Origin: CAZHYV01 sp964537055
Lineage (GTDB): Bacteria; Myxococcota_A; Polyangia; Palsa-1104; JAEUJZ01
DNA length: 64,000 bases
Reading direction: 5' to 3'
Assembly (NCBI GenBank): GCA_964537055.1
Contig: CAZHYV010000001.1
Span: forward strand, 1 to 64,000
The notes below the pieces were generated by a model. The model saw only the letters and a list, made by a program, of their open reading frames with translations, was not told where the DNA came from and made no database searches. A program made the translations under genes and the position numbers. Positions 33,651-40,328 of this stretch are shown here, piece by piece. Every line of letters starts with the position of its first letter. Positions within the stretch are counted from its first letter, which is position 1.

Positions 33651-35349
33651 AATAACTGTCATTACGTGAAAAATCAGCCATCAGCGCAGGTGCTGCGGTA
33701 TCAAACCCAACGACATCGAGCATCCCAGCATCATTTGGATTGGCAATAGTAAATCTATTTGAGGTCATGCCCACCACAATCAACTTGGCATTTTTTCCCA
33801 TCTGCTGACGATATTGTTCTAATGCTTTGTGAGGATGAATCTGCCCGGCCCACGTTTCGTTGTCAGTATAGATAACAAACGTATCCACCTCGATTTTATT
33901 CTTCGTGGCCCAAAGCATGGGCTGCGCACAATCCGTTCCCCCCCAAGGGGTATTTCTTAGAGTATCGGTTACCTGATCAAGTCGCATGGATGGCGAAATC
34001 GCAACGGGAACCATTTCTGTATTGAAGCCGCACATATGCCAATTTGATTCTGTGCGTGCTGTCACTAAGGCCATGGCCGCCGATCCTTCTCGAGGTGTCA
34101 TACTCATTCTTGCGATACGTCCAGAATCCATAGATGCTGAGCAATCGAGTGCCAATAGGTATCTTTTCCCAGTCGGCTCAATGGTTTGGAACGCCAGATA
34201 GAACGATTGGTTGAGTGTTTCCATCAAGGTAGGAGATACTTCCCAAGTAAGACTCCCTTTTTCTCCACGACCTTGGCCATACACATTCATTGCCACAAGG
34301 AGGGATAGCGGATGAATACGCTCTTTTTGGATCCGTTGAGAATCCAATAAAGTAGCTTGCACTTGCCCAATCGTATTGGAGAGAGGAGCTAAGAAACCAA
34401 TCGATGACATTTTTCCTAAATTTCGAAGTAATGCCTGCATCCCCATATGAGGAAGAAGCGCTTCCCAAACCTCTTTGTAGCTTTTCCACTCATTGGGGAC
34501 ACACTCTTGAGGAAGTTGATAGTCTGTAATAAGCTGAGCAACCTCCTTTGCAGAAGTCGCTCGTTTACACCGCTCGAATCCCTGTACAATCTTGGGAAGG
34601 TTCCCCTCATTTATTGCATCATAGAAGCGTCTATGATTCTGTTTGGTGTCAAGGAGTTCCCGAGCTGAAAACCCCTTGGTTCCTGCCACTATCCAGCGGA
34701 ATAGGGCATTTCGATCGGAATTTTGGGTCTGTGGGTGGCTGAGCCTGAGCAGGTCTCGATGCGACCATCCGTCTCGCTGCTGATATTTTACTGCTTGAAG
34801 TGCAACACGGTCCAAAGAAGGTTCGGTATACCAACGAGCAATCGCGTTTCTTAACCCTTTCCCCCATCTGCGAAAATGTTCGACATATCCCGCAAAATGA
34901 AACAGATGCGTTCCGGTGCGGCAAACCTTGGGCAATGCAAGAAAGGCCTCTCTGCGAGTCAACTCGTTAGAATTTGAAGCAGCCAACGCTAATGCAAAGA
35001 TGGCAGGTTCATTCTTCGGTGCACGTCCTAAATGTGAAATCTCAACGATGGTTTTAACGGTCCTTGGCCCATCTAACTGAAGGCATTCTTCGATGGTTTT
35101 CGCGTTCTCTCGGGTGAGGGTCCGTTCAGACACATAGTACGTTCCCCCTTCTGCGCCAAGAATGAGCCAGCGGTCTAGTCTTGCCCAGCAATCGGGAGCA
35201 AAGCTATATCCACCCGCATTGTTTTTAACCTGGTCTGGATGGGCTGGTTCTTGTTGAGTCATAAAGAGATGACGGAGATAGCGAATCATAGGAATATCCA
35301 AATAAAAAGGGCGATAAGGAAGTTTTCTTGGGTAACAGTGATCTACCAT
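33649..35349 (-). CDS. rsr: Ro60/TROVE-domain RNA-binding protein (Rsr)
   Basis: Bacterial ortholog of the Ro 60-kDa autoantigen, 566 residues from ATG 35349; a TTG 15 bases upstream also opens the frame, but AAGGA lies 7 bases before the ATG. Residues about 15-365 form the HEAT-repeat TROVE ring (NAGGYSFAPDCWARLDRWLILG, EISHLGRAPKNEPAIFALA), and the C-terminal vWA domain has a MIDAS DCSASM (about 402-407) and GGTDCAQPM. Ro60 binds Y RNA on its outer face and misfolded-RNA ends in its hole. The Y-RNA-like gene is directly upstream and the tRNA-like gene directly downstream. Confidence 0.95.
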   Translation of the reverse strand: MVDHCYPRKLPYRPFYLDIPMIRYLRHLFMTQQEPAHPDQVKNNAGGYSFAPDCWARLDRWLILGAEGGTYYVSERTLTRENAKTIEECLQLDGPRTVKTIVEISHLGRAPKNEPAIFALALAASNSNELTRREAFLALPKVCRTGTHLFHFAGYVEHFRRWGKGLRNAIARWYTEPSLDRVALQAVKYQQRDGWSHRDLLRLSHPQTQNSDRNALFRWIVAGTKGFSARELLDTKQNHRRFYDAINEGNLPKIVQGFERCKRATSAKEVAQLITDYQLPQECVPNEWKSYKEVWEALLPHMGMQALLRNLGKMSSIGFLAPLSNTIGQVQATLLDSQRIQKERIHPLSLLVAMNVYGQGRGEKGSLTWEVSPTLMETLNQSFYLAFQTIEPTGKRYLLALDCSASMDSGRIARMSMTPREGSAAMALVTARTESNWHMCGFNTEMVPVAISPSMRLDQVTDTLRNTPWGGTDCAQPMLWATKNKIEVDTFVIYTDNETWAGQIHPHKALEQYRQQMGKNAKLIVVGMTSNRFTIANPNDAGMLDVVGFDTAAPALMADFSRNDSY

Positions 35350-35356
35350 TGATCTA

Positions 35357-35376
35357 TCCTTCAATTACTTGAAGGA
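35357..35376 (-). promoter_or_regulatory. hairpin sequestering the rsr ribosome-binding site
   Basis: On the minus strand TCCTTCAA (35376-35369) pairs perfectly with TTGAAGGA (35364-35357) around a GTAA loop. The second arm contains the GAAGGA Shine-Dalgarno of rsr, 7 bases from ATG 35349. The first arm is the 3' end of the tRNA-like T-arm extension of the Y RNA, so RNA folding and rsr translation are linked. Confidence 0.65.
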
Positions 35377-35520
35377 GCAGGACTCGAACCTGCAACAGCT
35401 GGCTCCCAAAGCGATAACCCAAAAATGCCGACCGCCCTAAAAATCAAACGCAGCGATAAAAAGCAGACTTGGGGTTTTATCTTAGCGGGATAATCCAAGC
35501 CCTCCGACCGCTGCAAAAAC
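35357..35520 (-). ncRNA. Y-RNA-like noncoding RNA with tRNA-like module
   Basis: Partner RNA of the Ro60 protein encoded directly downstream. A hairpin spans 35451-35513: outer stem CAGCG/CGCTG, then GGTCGGAGG, inner stem GCTTGG/CCAAGT and TTATC/GATAA. GGTCGGA...TTGGxTTATC closely matches the Ro-binding strand of Y RNAs (GGUCCGA...GGUUAUC). A second copy (GGTCGG...TTGGGTTATCGCT, from 35435) lies 76 bases away. A perfect tRNA-type T arm, GCAGG-ACTCGAA-CCTGC as read on plus (35377-35393), follows. Bacterial YrlA RNAs also join a Ro-binding stem to a tRNA-like module. Ends are estimated. Confidence 0.75.
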
Positions 35521-35636
35521 AGCATAACGTGCTCAAAAGTGAAGTCAACCTGTTTCGTACACAGTTCAAATGATTTCATCTTCTATCATTTTTTGTCCGG
35601 GAGTTTGAATGTCAGGCTTTTGCATTTCGTCTCCAG

Positions 35637-35837
35637 TTAAAACTCACAGCCGTCCCCAATACAGGGATTGCCCGCTGCAATATAGGTTGGGTTGCAAATC
35701 CAACTTTGGCACCATGGGCAACAATAACACTCTAGGGCTTGTAGGTCGTTAAGCGTTGATTCATGTTCAAAATCATCTATCCTCCAAACTTTACCTTCGT
35801 CGTCTTCTTCTACCCAATCAGGTTTTTCAATGACCAT
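35637..35837 (-). CDS. small cysteine-rich protein
   Basis: About 66 residues from ATG 35837 (MVIEKPDWVEEDDEGK), which follows GAGGAACAAA; the frame extends 13 codons further but would overlap the upstream gene by 67 bases. A C-terminal cysteine cluster (CYCCPWCQSWIC...CIGDGC) could bind zinc. No known family. It is the last member of the leftward small-gene run starting near 38.0 kb. Confidence 0.55.
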   Translation of the reverse strand: MVIEKPDWVEEDDEGKVWRIDDFEHESTLNDLQALECYCCPWCQSWICNPTYIAAGNPCIGDGCEF

Positions 35838-36109
35838 TTGTTCCTCGGAACATAAACAGGGGGGAGATAACTCCATGCGACAATCTCATACTTGTTTTTG
35901 TAACAAAAATCAGGGTAACGATTAATTTCTTCAATAATAAACCCTTGTGCTTTACCAATAACCCGAGGATTCATGGGCATATATTTGGCAATCATTCTCT
36001 CAAAAGAGACTTCCCCACTTTCTTTGGAACTAACTTTGACAGTCACTAAATAATCGTCCTCTTCCTCTGGAGGACCTTGCTCAATCGGTGTCCAATCATC
36101 TAAAATCAT
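35810..36109 (-). CDS. DUF551-like small phage protein
   Basis: A 99-residue protein opening MILDDWTPIEQGPPEEEDDYLVTV, the W-x-PxExxxP...V pattern of DUF551-type phage proteins, and containing YEIVAWSYLPP, the matching W-xx-LP closing strand. GGAGAAGG precedes ATG, and the start overlaps the upstream stop by ATGA. Two other genes here (36581-37288 and 37544-37879) share the pattern, so it belongs to a small paralogous set. Function of the family is unknown. Confidence 0.6.
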   Translation of the reverse strand: MILDDWTPIEQGPPEEEDDYLVTVKVSSKESGEVSFERMIAKYMPMNPRVIGKAQGFIIEEINRYPDFCYKNKYEIVAWSYLPPVYVPRNKWSLKNLIG

Positions 36110-36429
36110 GCCTTCTCCTCGTCTTCACTCAATGCCCGAGTCGCTAAAAACTCCCTGAATTTTTTAGTCATCTCATGAGTGGTCACAGCCTTCGAACAAA
36201 TCTTTTGTTGCCAATCGGGAAGAGACGAGTATTCTGGTTGCGCAAGCACTCTGGCCAAAGCAAGCCATACGCGATATATCTCTTCCACGGGCATAAGCGC
36301 TTGTTTCTCTCCATCGAATGCGACAAATCTGATATCATCTGGATAGGGTTTATTAGGAAAGAGAGCGGCAAGGACAAACGAATCACATCCTAGAATGCCT
36401 GTAATTTCTTCTGCTTTGTTCTTTTTCAT
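36106..36429 (-). CDS. hypothetical phage protein
   Basis: A 107-residue protein, mixed alpha/beta then helical, acidic at the C-terminus (RALSEDEEKA). No recognised domain. ATGA overlap with the downstream DUF551-like gene indicates coupled translation. Confidence 0.55.
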   Translation of the reverse strand: MKKNKAEEITGILGCDSFVLAALFPNKPYPDDIRFVAFDGEKQALMPVEEIYRVWLALARVLAQPEYSSLPDWQQKICSKAVTTHEMTKKFREFLATRALSEDEEKA

Positions 36430-36459
36430 CGCTTATTCCTCTCCTTACCAAACAGTGCC

Positions 36460-36579
36460 TTAACAATGTTCTTCGTTGTTCTGTTTCGCAGTTTCCTTAG
36501 GGTCTTTTGGTAAAAGGGGAACGGTAACCTCATACCCACAGATGGTTATATGGAGAACAGGGTAGTAACTTACTCGCAT
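36460..36579 (-). CDS. 39-residue small protein
   Basis: A short frame with a strong AGGAG site formed by the last codons of the preceding gene; ATG 36579 lies 1 base after that gene's stop codon. The product (MRVSYYPVLHITICGYEVTV...) has a short beta-type N-terminus and charged end. Tight packing and ribosome-binding site are the evidence; no family is known. Confidence 0.5.
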   Translation of the reverse strand: MRVSYYPVLHITICGYEVTVPLLPKDPKETAKQNNEEHC

Positions 36580-36580
36580 T

Positions 36581-37288
36581 TTACTCCTCTTTTCTCAGCC
36601 ATGCCCAGCGGATAGCACCCATGAGTTTAAGTTGTTCATAATATCTCCTCGATGCCGAAGCTGCGCCTATAGATCTAAACTGATTACAGGGATGGTCTTT
36701 GTATTCAACCAAAATTTGCCCTCTTGCATTATCCTCAACAGACTCTTCGATAGGATGCCACTCTAGCTTTTCAATGGGCGGTGGAGAGGACTCTTTGGGT
36801 TGGTAGGGCGCTGGTGCTTTTTTCCAAGCAATGACATTCTTAGATTGCCAGTAACTCTCGTCACGATGACCATCCCAGGCTAGAGTATCTAGAGGATTTA
36901 CGGTATTTAAAACAGTTAGAGTACCTGTGGAAAAATACGAAGTGTTACCTTGAGGTTCTAAGATGGTAACATTATACCATCCAATTTCTTTCGGATACCC
37001 TACCTCGGCCACGACGTTCCAGTCGTCCTCTTTTGCGCCGTTGATTGCGCCCTGCTCAATTATTTGCGCGGGGTAGCATTCACTTGTTGATCCACAATCA
37101 CAAACGTGGCCAACAATAATACCAGGATTTCCATTAGCCATAATACCGATACGTCCGTCTATTTCAGTAACTTTTTTGATGCCAGAACAAGTCCAACAAT
37201 GTTTGATTAATTCGTTGTACCTTTTGTGCCAACCCAGTTTTTGAAGCGTTTCTAAATAAGGTTCCCATTCGTTTTTTTCTAAACTCAT
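36581..37288 (-). CDS. larger DUF551-like repeat protein
   Basis: A 235-residue protein with two DUF551-like blocks: DDWNVVAEVGYPKEIGWYNVTI...VIAWKKAPAPY (about 96-160) and LEWHPIEESVEDNARGQILVEYKDH near 175-200. The first 75 residues hold a CWTCSG...HVCDCGSTSECYP cysteine cluster that could bind zinc. It overlaps the upstream gene by ATGA. Function unknown; it is likely a duplicated family member of the neighbours. Confidence 0.55.
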   Translation of the reverse strand: MSLEKNEWEPYLETLQKLGWHKRYNELIKHCWTCSGIKKVTEIDGRIGIMANGNPGIIVGHVCDCGSTSECYPAQIIEQGAINGAKEDDWNVVAEVGYPKEIGWYNVTILEPQGNTSYFSTGTLTVLNTVNPLDTLAWDGHRDESYWQSKNVIAWKKAPAPYQPKESSPPPIEKLEWHPIEESVEDNARGQILVEYKDHPCNQFRSIGAASASRRYYEQLKLMGAIRWAWLRKEE

Positions 37289-37536
37289 CTAATCTGCCTT
37301 CTTTCGGGTTTGTCTTCTTTTTGGGTTGTGGATATATCCTTGAAGGTGTCCCCAAGAAGTAAATAACAATGCTCTGGGTGCTTCTCAATGTCCTCAATAG
37401 CTCTTTGAGCAATCATCCTGTCTATTCTATCGCAACGTCGGAATTCTTTTCCTACCAAAACCCAATCAATTGTATACATACAATCCTTTAAGAATTTCTT
37501 CCGCTGTCGCTTTTTCATTTTCCTCATCGTTTTCAT
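37285..37536 (-). CDS. small basic protein
   Basis: An 83-residue strongly basic protein (MKTMRKMKKRQRKKFLKDC at the N-terminus), then a helical core (RIDRMIAQRAIEDIEKHPEH). Nucleic-acid binding is plausible from charge only. ATGA overlap with the following gene. Confidence 0.5.
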   Translation of the reverse strand: MKTMRKMKKRQRKKFLKDCMYTIDWVLVGKEFRRCDRIDRMIAQRAIEDIEKHPEHCYLLLGDTFKDISTTQKEDKPERRQIR

Positions 37537-37543
37537 CTATTTG

Positions 37544-37879
37544 TCAATCTTTCTCACAAAAGTAGGGTGGCAATTTTACCAAAGGATGCCAGGCGATGAC
37601 TTGATATTCTGAGCCACTTTCATATGCTTTACGATACTCAAATTTGTAGTATGTTTCTCTTGGCTTACGCGTAAACGTAAAGTCAACGGTCCATTGTCCT
37701 GGTCTAAGCTTGCTGTCTATAGAGTAATACCAACCACGAAGCATCAACATGCCGTACCCTGTGCTTAACTTCCTTCTTCCCTTTAAAGGTTTCAACGTTA
37801 CTCGAACAAGTTCGCATTCCTTTGGAAGGCCTTGCTCTACAGGAGTCCAGGAACAGGGCAGGCCTCTCTCTTCACTCAT
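37544..37879 (-). CDS. DUF551-like small phage protein
   Basis: About 111 residues from ATG 37879 (MSEERGLPCSWTPVEQG); the frame runs 27 codons upstream, but that part overlaps another small gene and lacks family features. The signatures SWTPVEQGLPKECELVRVTL and YQVIAWHPLVKLPPYF match the opening and closing strands of DUF551-type proteins and resemble 35810-36109. It follows the 52-residue gene by 8 bases. Confidence 0.6.
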   Translation of the reverse strand: MSEERGLPCSWTPVEQGLPKECELVRVTLKPLKGRRKLSTGYGMLMLRGWYYSIDSKLRPGQWTVDFTFTRKPRETYYKFEYRKAYESGSEYQVIAWHPLVKLPPYFCEKD

Positions 37880-37886
37880 TCGTTTC

Positions 37887-38045
37887 TCACTCAAACACAA
37901 TCTCAAATAGTTTCCACTTCGAGATAATTTCTTTCTCGTAGGCTTCAAGTGCCAATTCAAATAATCTTTTTCTCATTGCAGATGAGTTATTTTTCACCAA
38001 AGACAATTCCCGTAGCAGCCTTTCCTCATTTTGACGAATAAGCAT
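37887..38045 (-). CDS. 52-residue helical protein
   Basis: A short frame (MLIRQNEERLLRELSL...) that is amphipathic and helical throughout, ending ...KWKLFEIVFE. It starts inside the 3' end of the Ala/Trp-rich gene (20-base overlap) and ends 8 bases before the next start. A plausible coupled gene; no family. Confidence 0.45.
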   Translation of the reverse strand: MLIRQNEERLLRELSLVKNNSSAMRKRLFELALEAYEKEIISKWKLFEIVFE

Positions 38046-38853
38046 CTACCCATCCGCCGCTTTCTTCGCTCACTTGTGATAACAGTTGAAGGAGGGTTTG
38101 CGCCATCCAGAGGTAATGTTCTTCCAGTGCTGCCCATGCTGCATCCCGTGCTGCCCATGCGGCTGCCTTTGCGGCTGCCCCGGCTCCCCATGCTGCTGCC
38201 CCTGCTGCATCCCGTGCTGCTGCCCATGCTGCATCCCGTGCTGCCCATGCGGCTGCCTTTGCGGCTGCCCCGGCTCCCCATGCTGCTGCCCCTGCTGCAT
38301 CCCGTGCTGCTGCCACTGCTGCTTCCCGTGCTGCCCATGCTGCTTCCACTGCTTCCCCTGCCGCTTCCCATGCTGCTGCCCATGCGGCTGCCTTTGCTTC
38401 ATCCCATGCTTCCCTCCATTGTTCTTGATCTTGACAATTCTGCTTGAGCAGGGAGATCACCTTAGCAACAGCCGCATGCTGAGACGTGCCTTCTTTCGTA
38501 TGGCGCAAGCATCCCTTCTCCGGATCGGAGAGAATGCGGAGGAGGAACTGCCGAGTGACATCGGAGAGGTCAGCGCCTACGGGGATGATAGCCATCACCT
38601 TGAGCGGCCACTCTTTTGCCTCTTGGTTTGGCAATCCTTCAAAGAGTTTATCAATCAGATGGCCAATGGAGGCGGGGATATCAAAGCGCTCTTCCAGGAG
38701 AGAGTGGTCATCAGAGTGAAGGATGCAGCCGATAGCACAGCCCTTGCCATTCTCCCAATAGATGCCCTTGACAATCTCATCCGCATCATAGTGGGCTTGT
38801 AGCTGGTCAAAAACTTGTTCCTTTAGCTTGGGGTCGTTGTGGTAGGCAAGCAT
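38026..38853 (-). CDS. alanine/tryptophan-rich repeat phage protein
   Basis: A 275-residue protein. Residues about 1-145 are an ordinary globular domain (YWENGKGCAIGCILHSDDHSL, LLRILSDPEKGCLRHTKEG). Residues about 150-250 are a helical repeat of Ala with Trp, Arg, Glu and Asp at regular spacing (WAARDAAWAA, WGAGAAAKAA). A 90-bp tandem DNA repeat lies beneath it. This architecture occurs in uncharacterised phage proteins, some near NAD-salvage genes; I do not know its role. It lies 2 bases from the NAMPT gene and is probably co-transcribed with it. Confidence 0.65.
   Translation of the reverse strand: MLAYHNDPKLKEQVFDQLQAHYDADEIVKGIYWENGKGCAIGCILHSDDHSLLEERFDIPASIGHLIDKLFEGLPNQEAKEWPLKVMAIIPVGADLSDVTRQFLLRILSDPEKGCLRHTKEGTSQHAAVAKVISLLKQNCQDQEQWREAWDEAKAAAWAAAWEAAGEAVEAAWAAREAAVAAARDAAGAAAWGAGAAAKAAAWAARDAAWAAARDAAGAAAWGAGAAAKAAAWAARDAAWAALEEHYLWMAQTLLQLLSQVSEESGGWVDAYSSK
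38128..38314. repeat. 90-bp perfect tandem repeat in the Ala/Trp-rich gene
   Basis: Two copies in register at a 90-base period, 38128-38224 matching 38218-38314 without a mismatch. In protein terms this is a 30-residue unit. Perfect identity suggests recent duplication or gene conversion and possible length variation. The flanking sequence is diverged GCTGCC-rich repeat. Confidence 0.85.
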
Positions 38854-38855
38854 CG

Positions 38856-40328
38856 TTATGATAATTCCTGTATTAATAGGTTGTTCCTAATCTGGCCTAG
38901 GGACCATTCCCTCACCAAATGACCATTTTTAAAAACGGTCTTCAGTTCACTTCGGTTTTCTTCCTCCCAGGAAACTCTATCGTGTAGGACATACTCATTT
39001 TCCTCCTTGCTCACGCAAAGTAACCCTTTGGCAGAGAATTTCATTCCATTGTCTGTAATCGGTGCTTTAAAAATTTCTCGGGGCTGTCCATCAATCTCAA
39101 CATAGGTGGCTTTGATTGCCATCCCGAATGTATCCCGAGTATTGTACTGGTAGGTGTAGCTTCCAATCCCAAACACAACTTGAGAAGCAAACCCCTTTTC
39201 TTTGAGTCGCTGGCAGATTTGGGAGGCTCTCTTGAGATTAATAGCATCTCCATAAATGGTTCCAATATGGGAATCCAGAAGCTTGTATCCTTTCTCTGAA
39301 GTACTTCCTCCAAAGACATCCCACAATAATTCCACAACCCCCTTTCGTTCATTTTCTGTTGCTCCGTCTGGGTTTCCACAGAGAATCAATACAGGGTCTC
39401 CACTATCGGGTCGAATGACAATCTTTCCATCTCTTGATAGGATTTCTTGCTTGAGGGCCACAAGATATTCAGTACAGACCTTCCATAAATTCCAGGTATC
39501 TGAGACAATACTAAGAATTCCCCTCGGGTGAACCTCGGTAATCAACCTGCGAAATGTCTCAAGTTCATTGTCCTGTAACGCACTGCACATCACGCTGTGT
39601 TCGGTGGCGGGGACGCTACCTCCAATCATCTCTTTGGTCGCATCTGCAAGATAGTATTGCTCTAGGGCATCGATGGCAGGAATTGTGTCTGTTCCTGTGA
39701 ATGACAGCAGATGCCCCATTCCAGAGAGAATGGAGCTTTCCGGCGAACTCATCCCTCGAAAGCTAAAGTCATGACCTTGCCACTGCACAAAATCCTTTGG
39801 TACTCCTGTTTCTTCCGCATATTGATCAAAGAGCTTTCGAAATTGATAAGCAAGCGTTGCTGAGGTACAGGGCTGCCAAATGACGGAAGACATGAGAGAC
39901 TCAATAAAATTGGTAAGCCAATAAAAGTCAGGGTGCGTGTTGACGATGGTAAGACAGGGTACTCGAAGATTAACCCTGCTGCCCTCAGGGAGGGCCTTGA
40001 TTTCAATGGGTAGGTAGCCAAGACGATGAAGGTCTTCAATATGCTTATAGGAAGGCAAATCTCCTCCTAAAGAGGTTACAATCCTCCTCTTGTATTCAGC
40101 AACTGCTTGCTCGAGAGGGATCTGAAAGAAAGCCTGATTGAAGTAGGAAATTAAGTACTCTTTGATAAAGTACTGGAGGCCAAAGAACACCATCTTGTCC
40201 ACTCCCTCTAACCGACTTTCCCGAGCGGTGAGGTTTGAATACACCAGCGTTGTCTTCGGTGGGTATTGGAAGATATGGGATACTTTATAAAAGTCTGTGA
40301 GCAATAAGGGGTTAGTTTGTTTCTTCAT
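38856..40328 (-). CDS. nadV: nicotinamide phosphoribosyltransferase family protein (NAMPT/NadV-like; possible Namat)
   Basis: Couples nicotinamide to a pyrophosphorylated ribose donor. It is 490 residues, like NAMPT. Family residues are visible: TDFYKVSHIFQYPP (11-24), HDFSFRGM (186-193), TGTDT with Asp214, the catalytic histidine in PATEHSVM (His244) and IRPDSGDP with Arg306/Asp308. With PRPP it makes NMN. With ADP-ribose-pyrophosphate (NARP1) it would make NAD+ directly, which this sequence cannot decide. It overlaps the upstream PRPP-synthetase-like gene by 17 bases. Confidence 0.92.
   Translation of the reverse strand: MKKQTNPLLLTDFYKVSHIFQYPPKTTLVYSNLTARESRLEGVDKMVFFGLQYFIKEYLISYFNQAFFQIPLEQAVAEYKRRIVTSLGGDLPSYKHIEDLHRLGYLPIEIKALPEGSRVNLRVPCLTIVNTHPDFYWLTNFIESLMSSVIWQPCTSATLAYQFRKLFDQYAEETGVPKDFVQWQGHDFSFRGMSSPESSILSGMGHLLSFTGTDTIPAIDALEQYYLADATKEMIGGSVPATEHSVMCSALQDNELETFRRLITEVHPRGILSIVSDTWNLWKVCTEYLVALKQEILSRDGKIVIRPDSGDPVLILCGNPDGATENERKGVVELLWDVFGGSTSEKGYKLLDSHIGTIYGDAINLKRASQICQRLKEKGFASQVVFGIGSYTYQYNTRDTFGMAIKATYVEIDGQPREIFKAPITDNGMKFSAKGLLCVSKEENEYVLHDRVSWEEENRSELKTVFKNGHLVREWSLGQIRNNLLIQELS

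Noticed and set aside
35377..35435. Region considered as an ordinary tRNA-Pro(TGG)-type gene
   Set aside because: T arm is perfect, but no 5' acceptor strand exists upstream and the anticodon stem does not pair; Y-RNA-like folding with Ro motifs fits better.
35361..35579. Minus-strand frame of 72 codons ahead of rsr
   Set aside because: Its C-terminal WEPAVAGSSPAPSSN-type ending is the usual false translation of a tRNA-like T arm; the RNA structure explains the region better.
38128..38314. Tandem repeat considered as a CRISPR array
   Set aside because: Two adjacent copies without spacers, inside a coding frame; no cas genes.
38031..38802. Plus-strand and alternate-frame long ORFs with Cys/Pro- or Leu/Pro-rich repeats
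   Set aside because: They are shadows of the GCTGCC repeat in the Ala/Trp-rich gene; the minus frame has a globular N-terminal domain and a coherent operon context.
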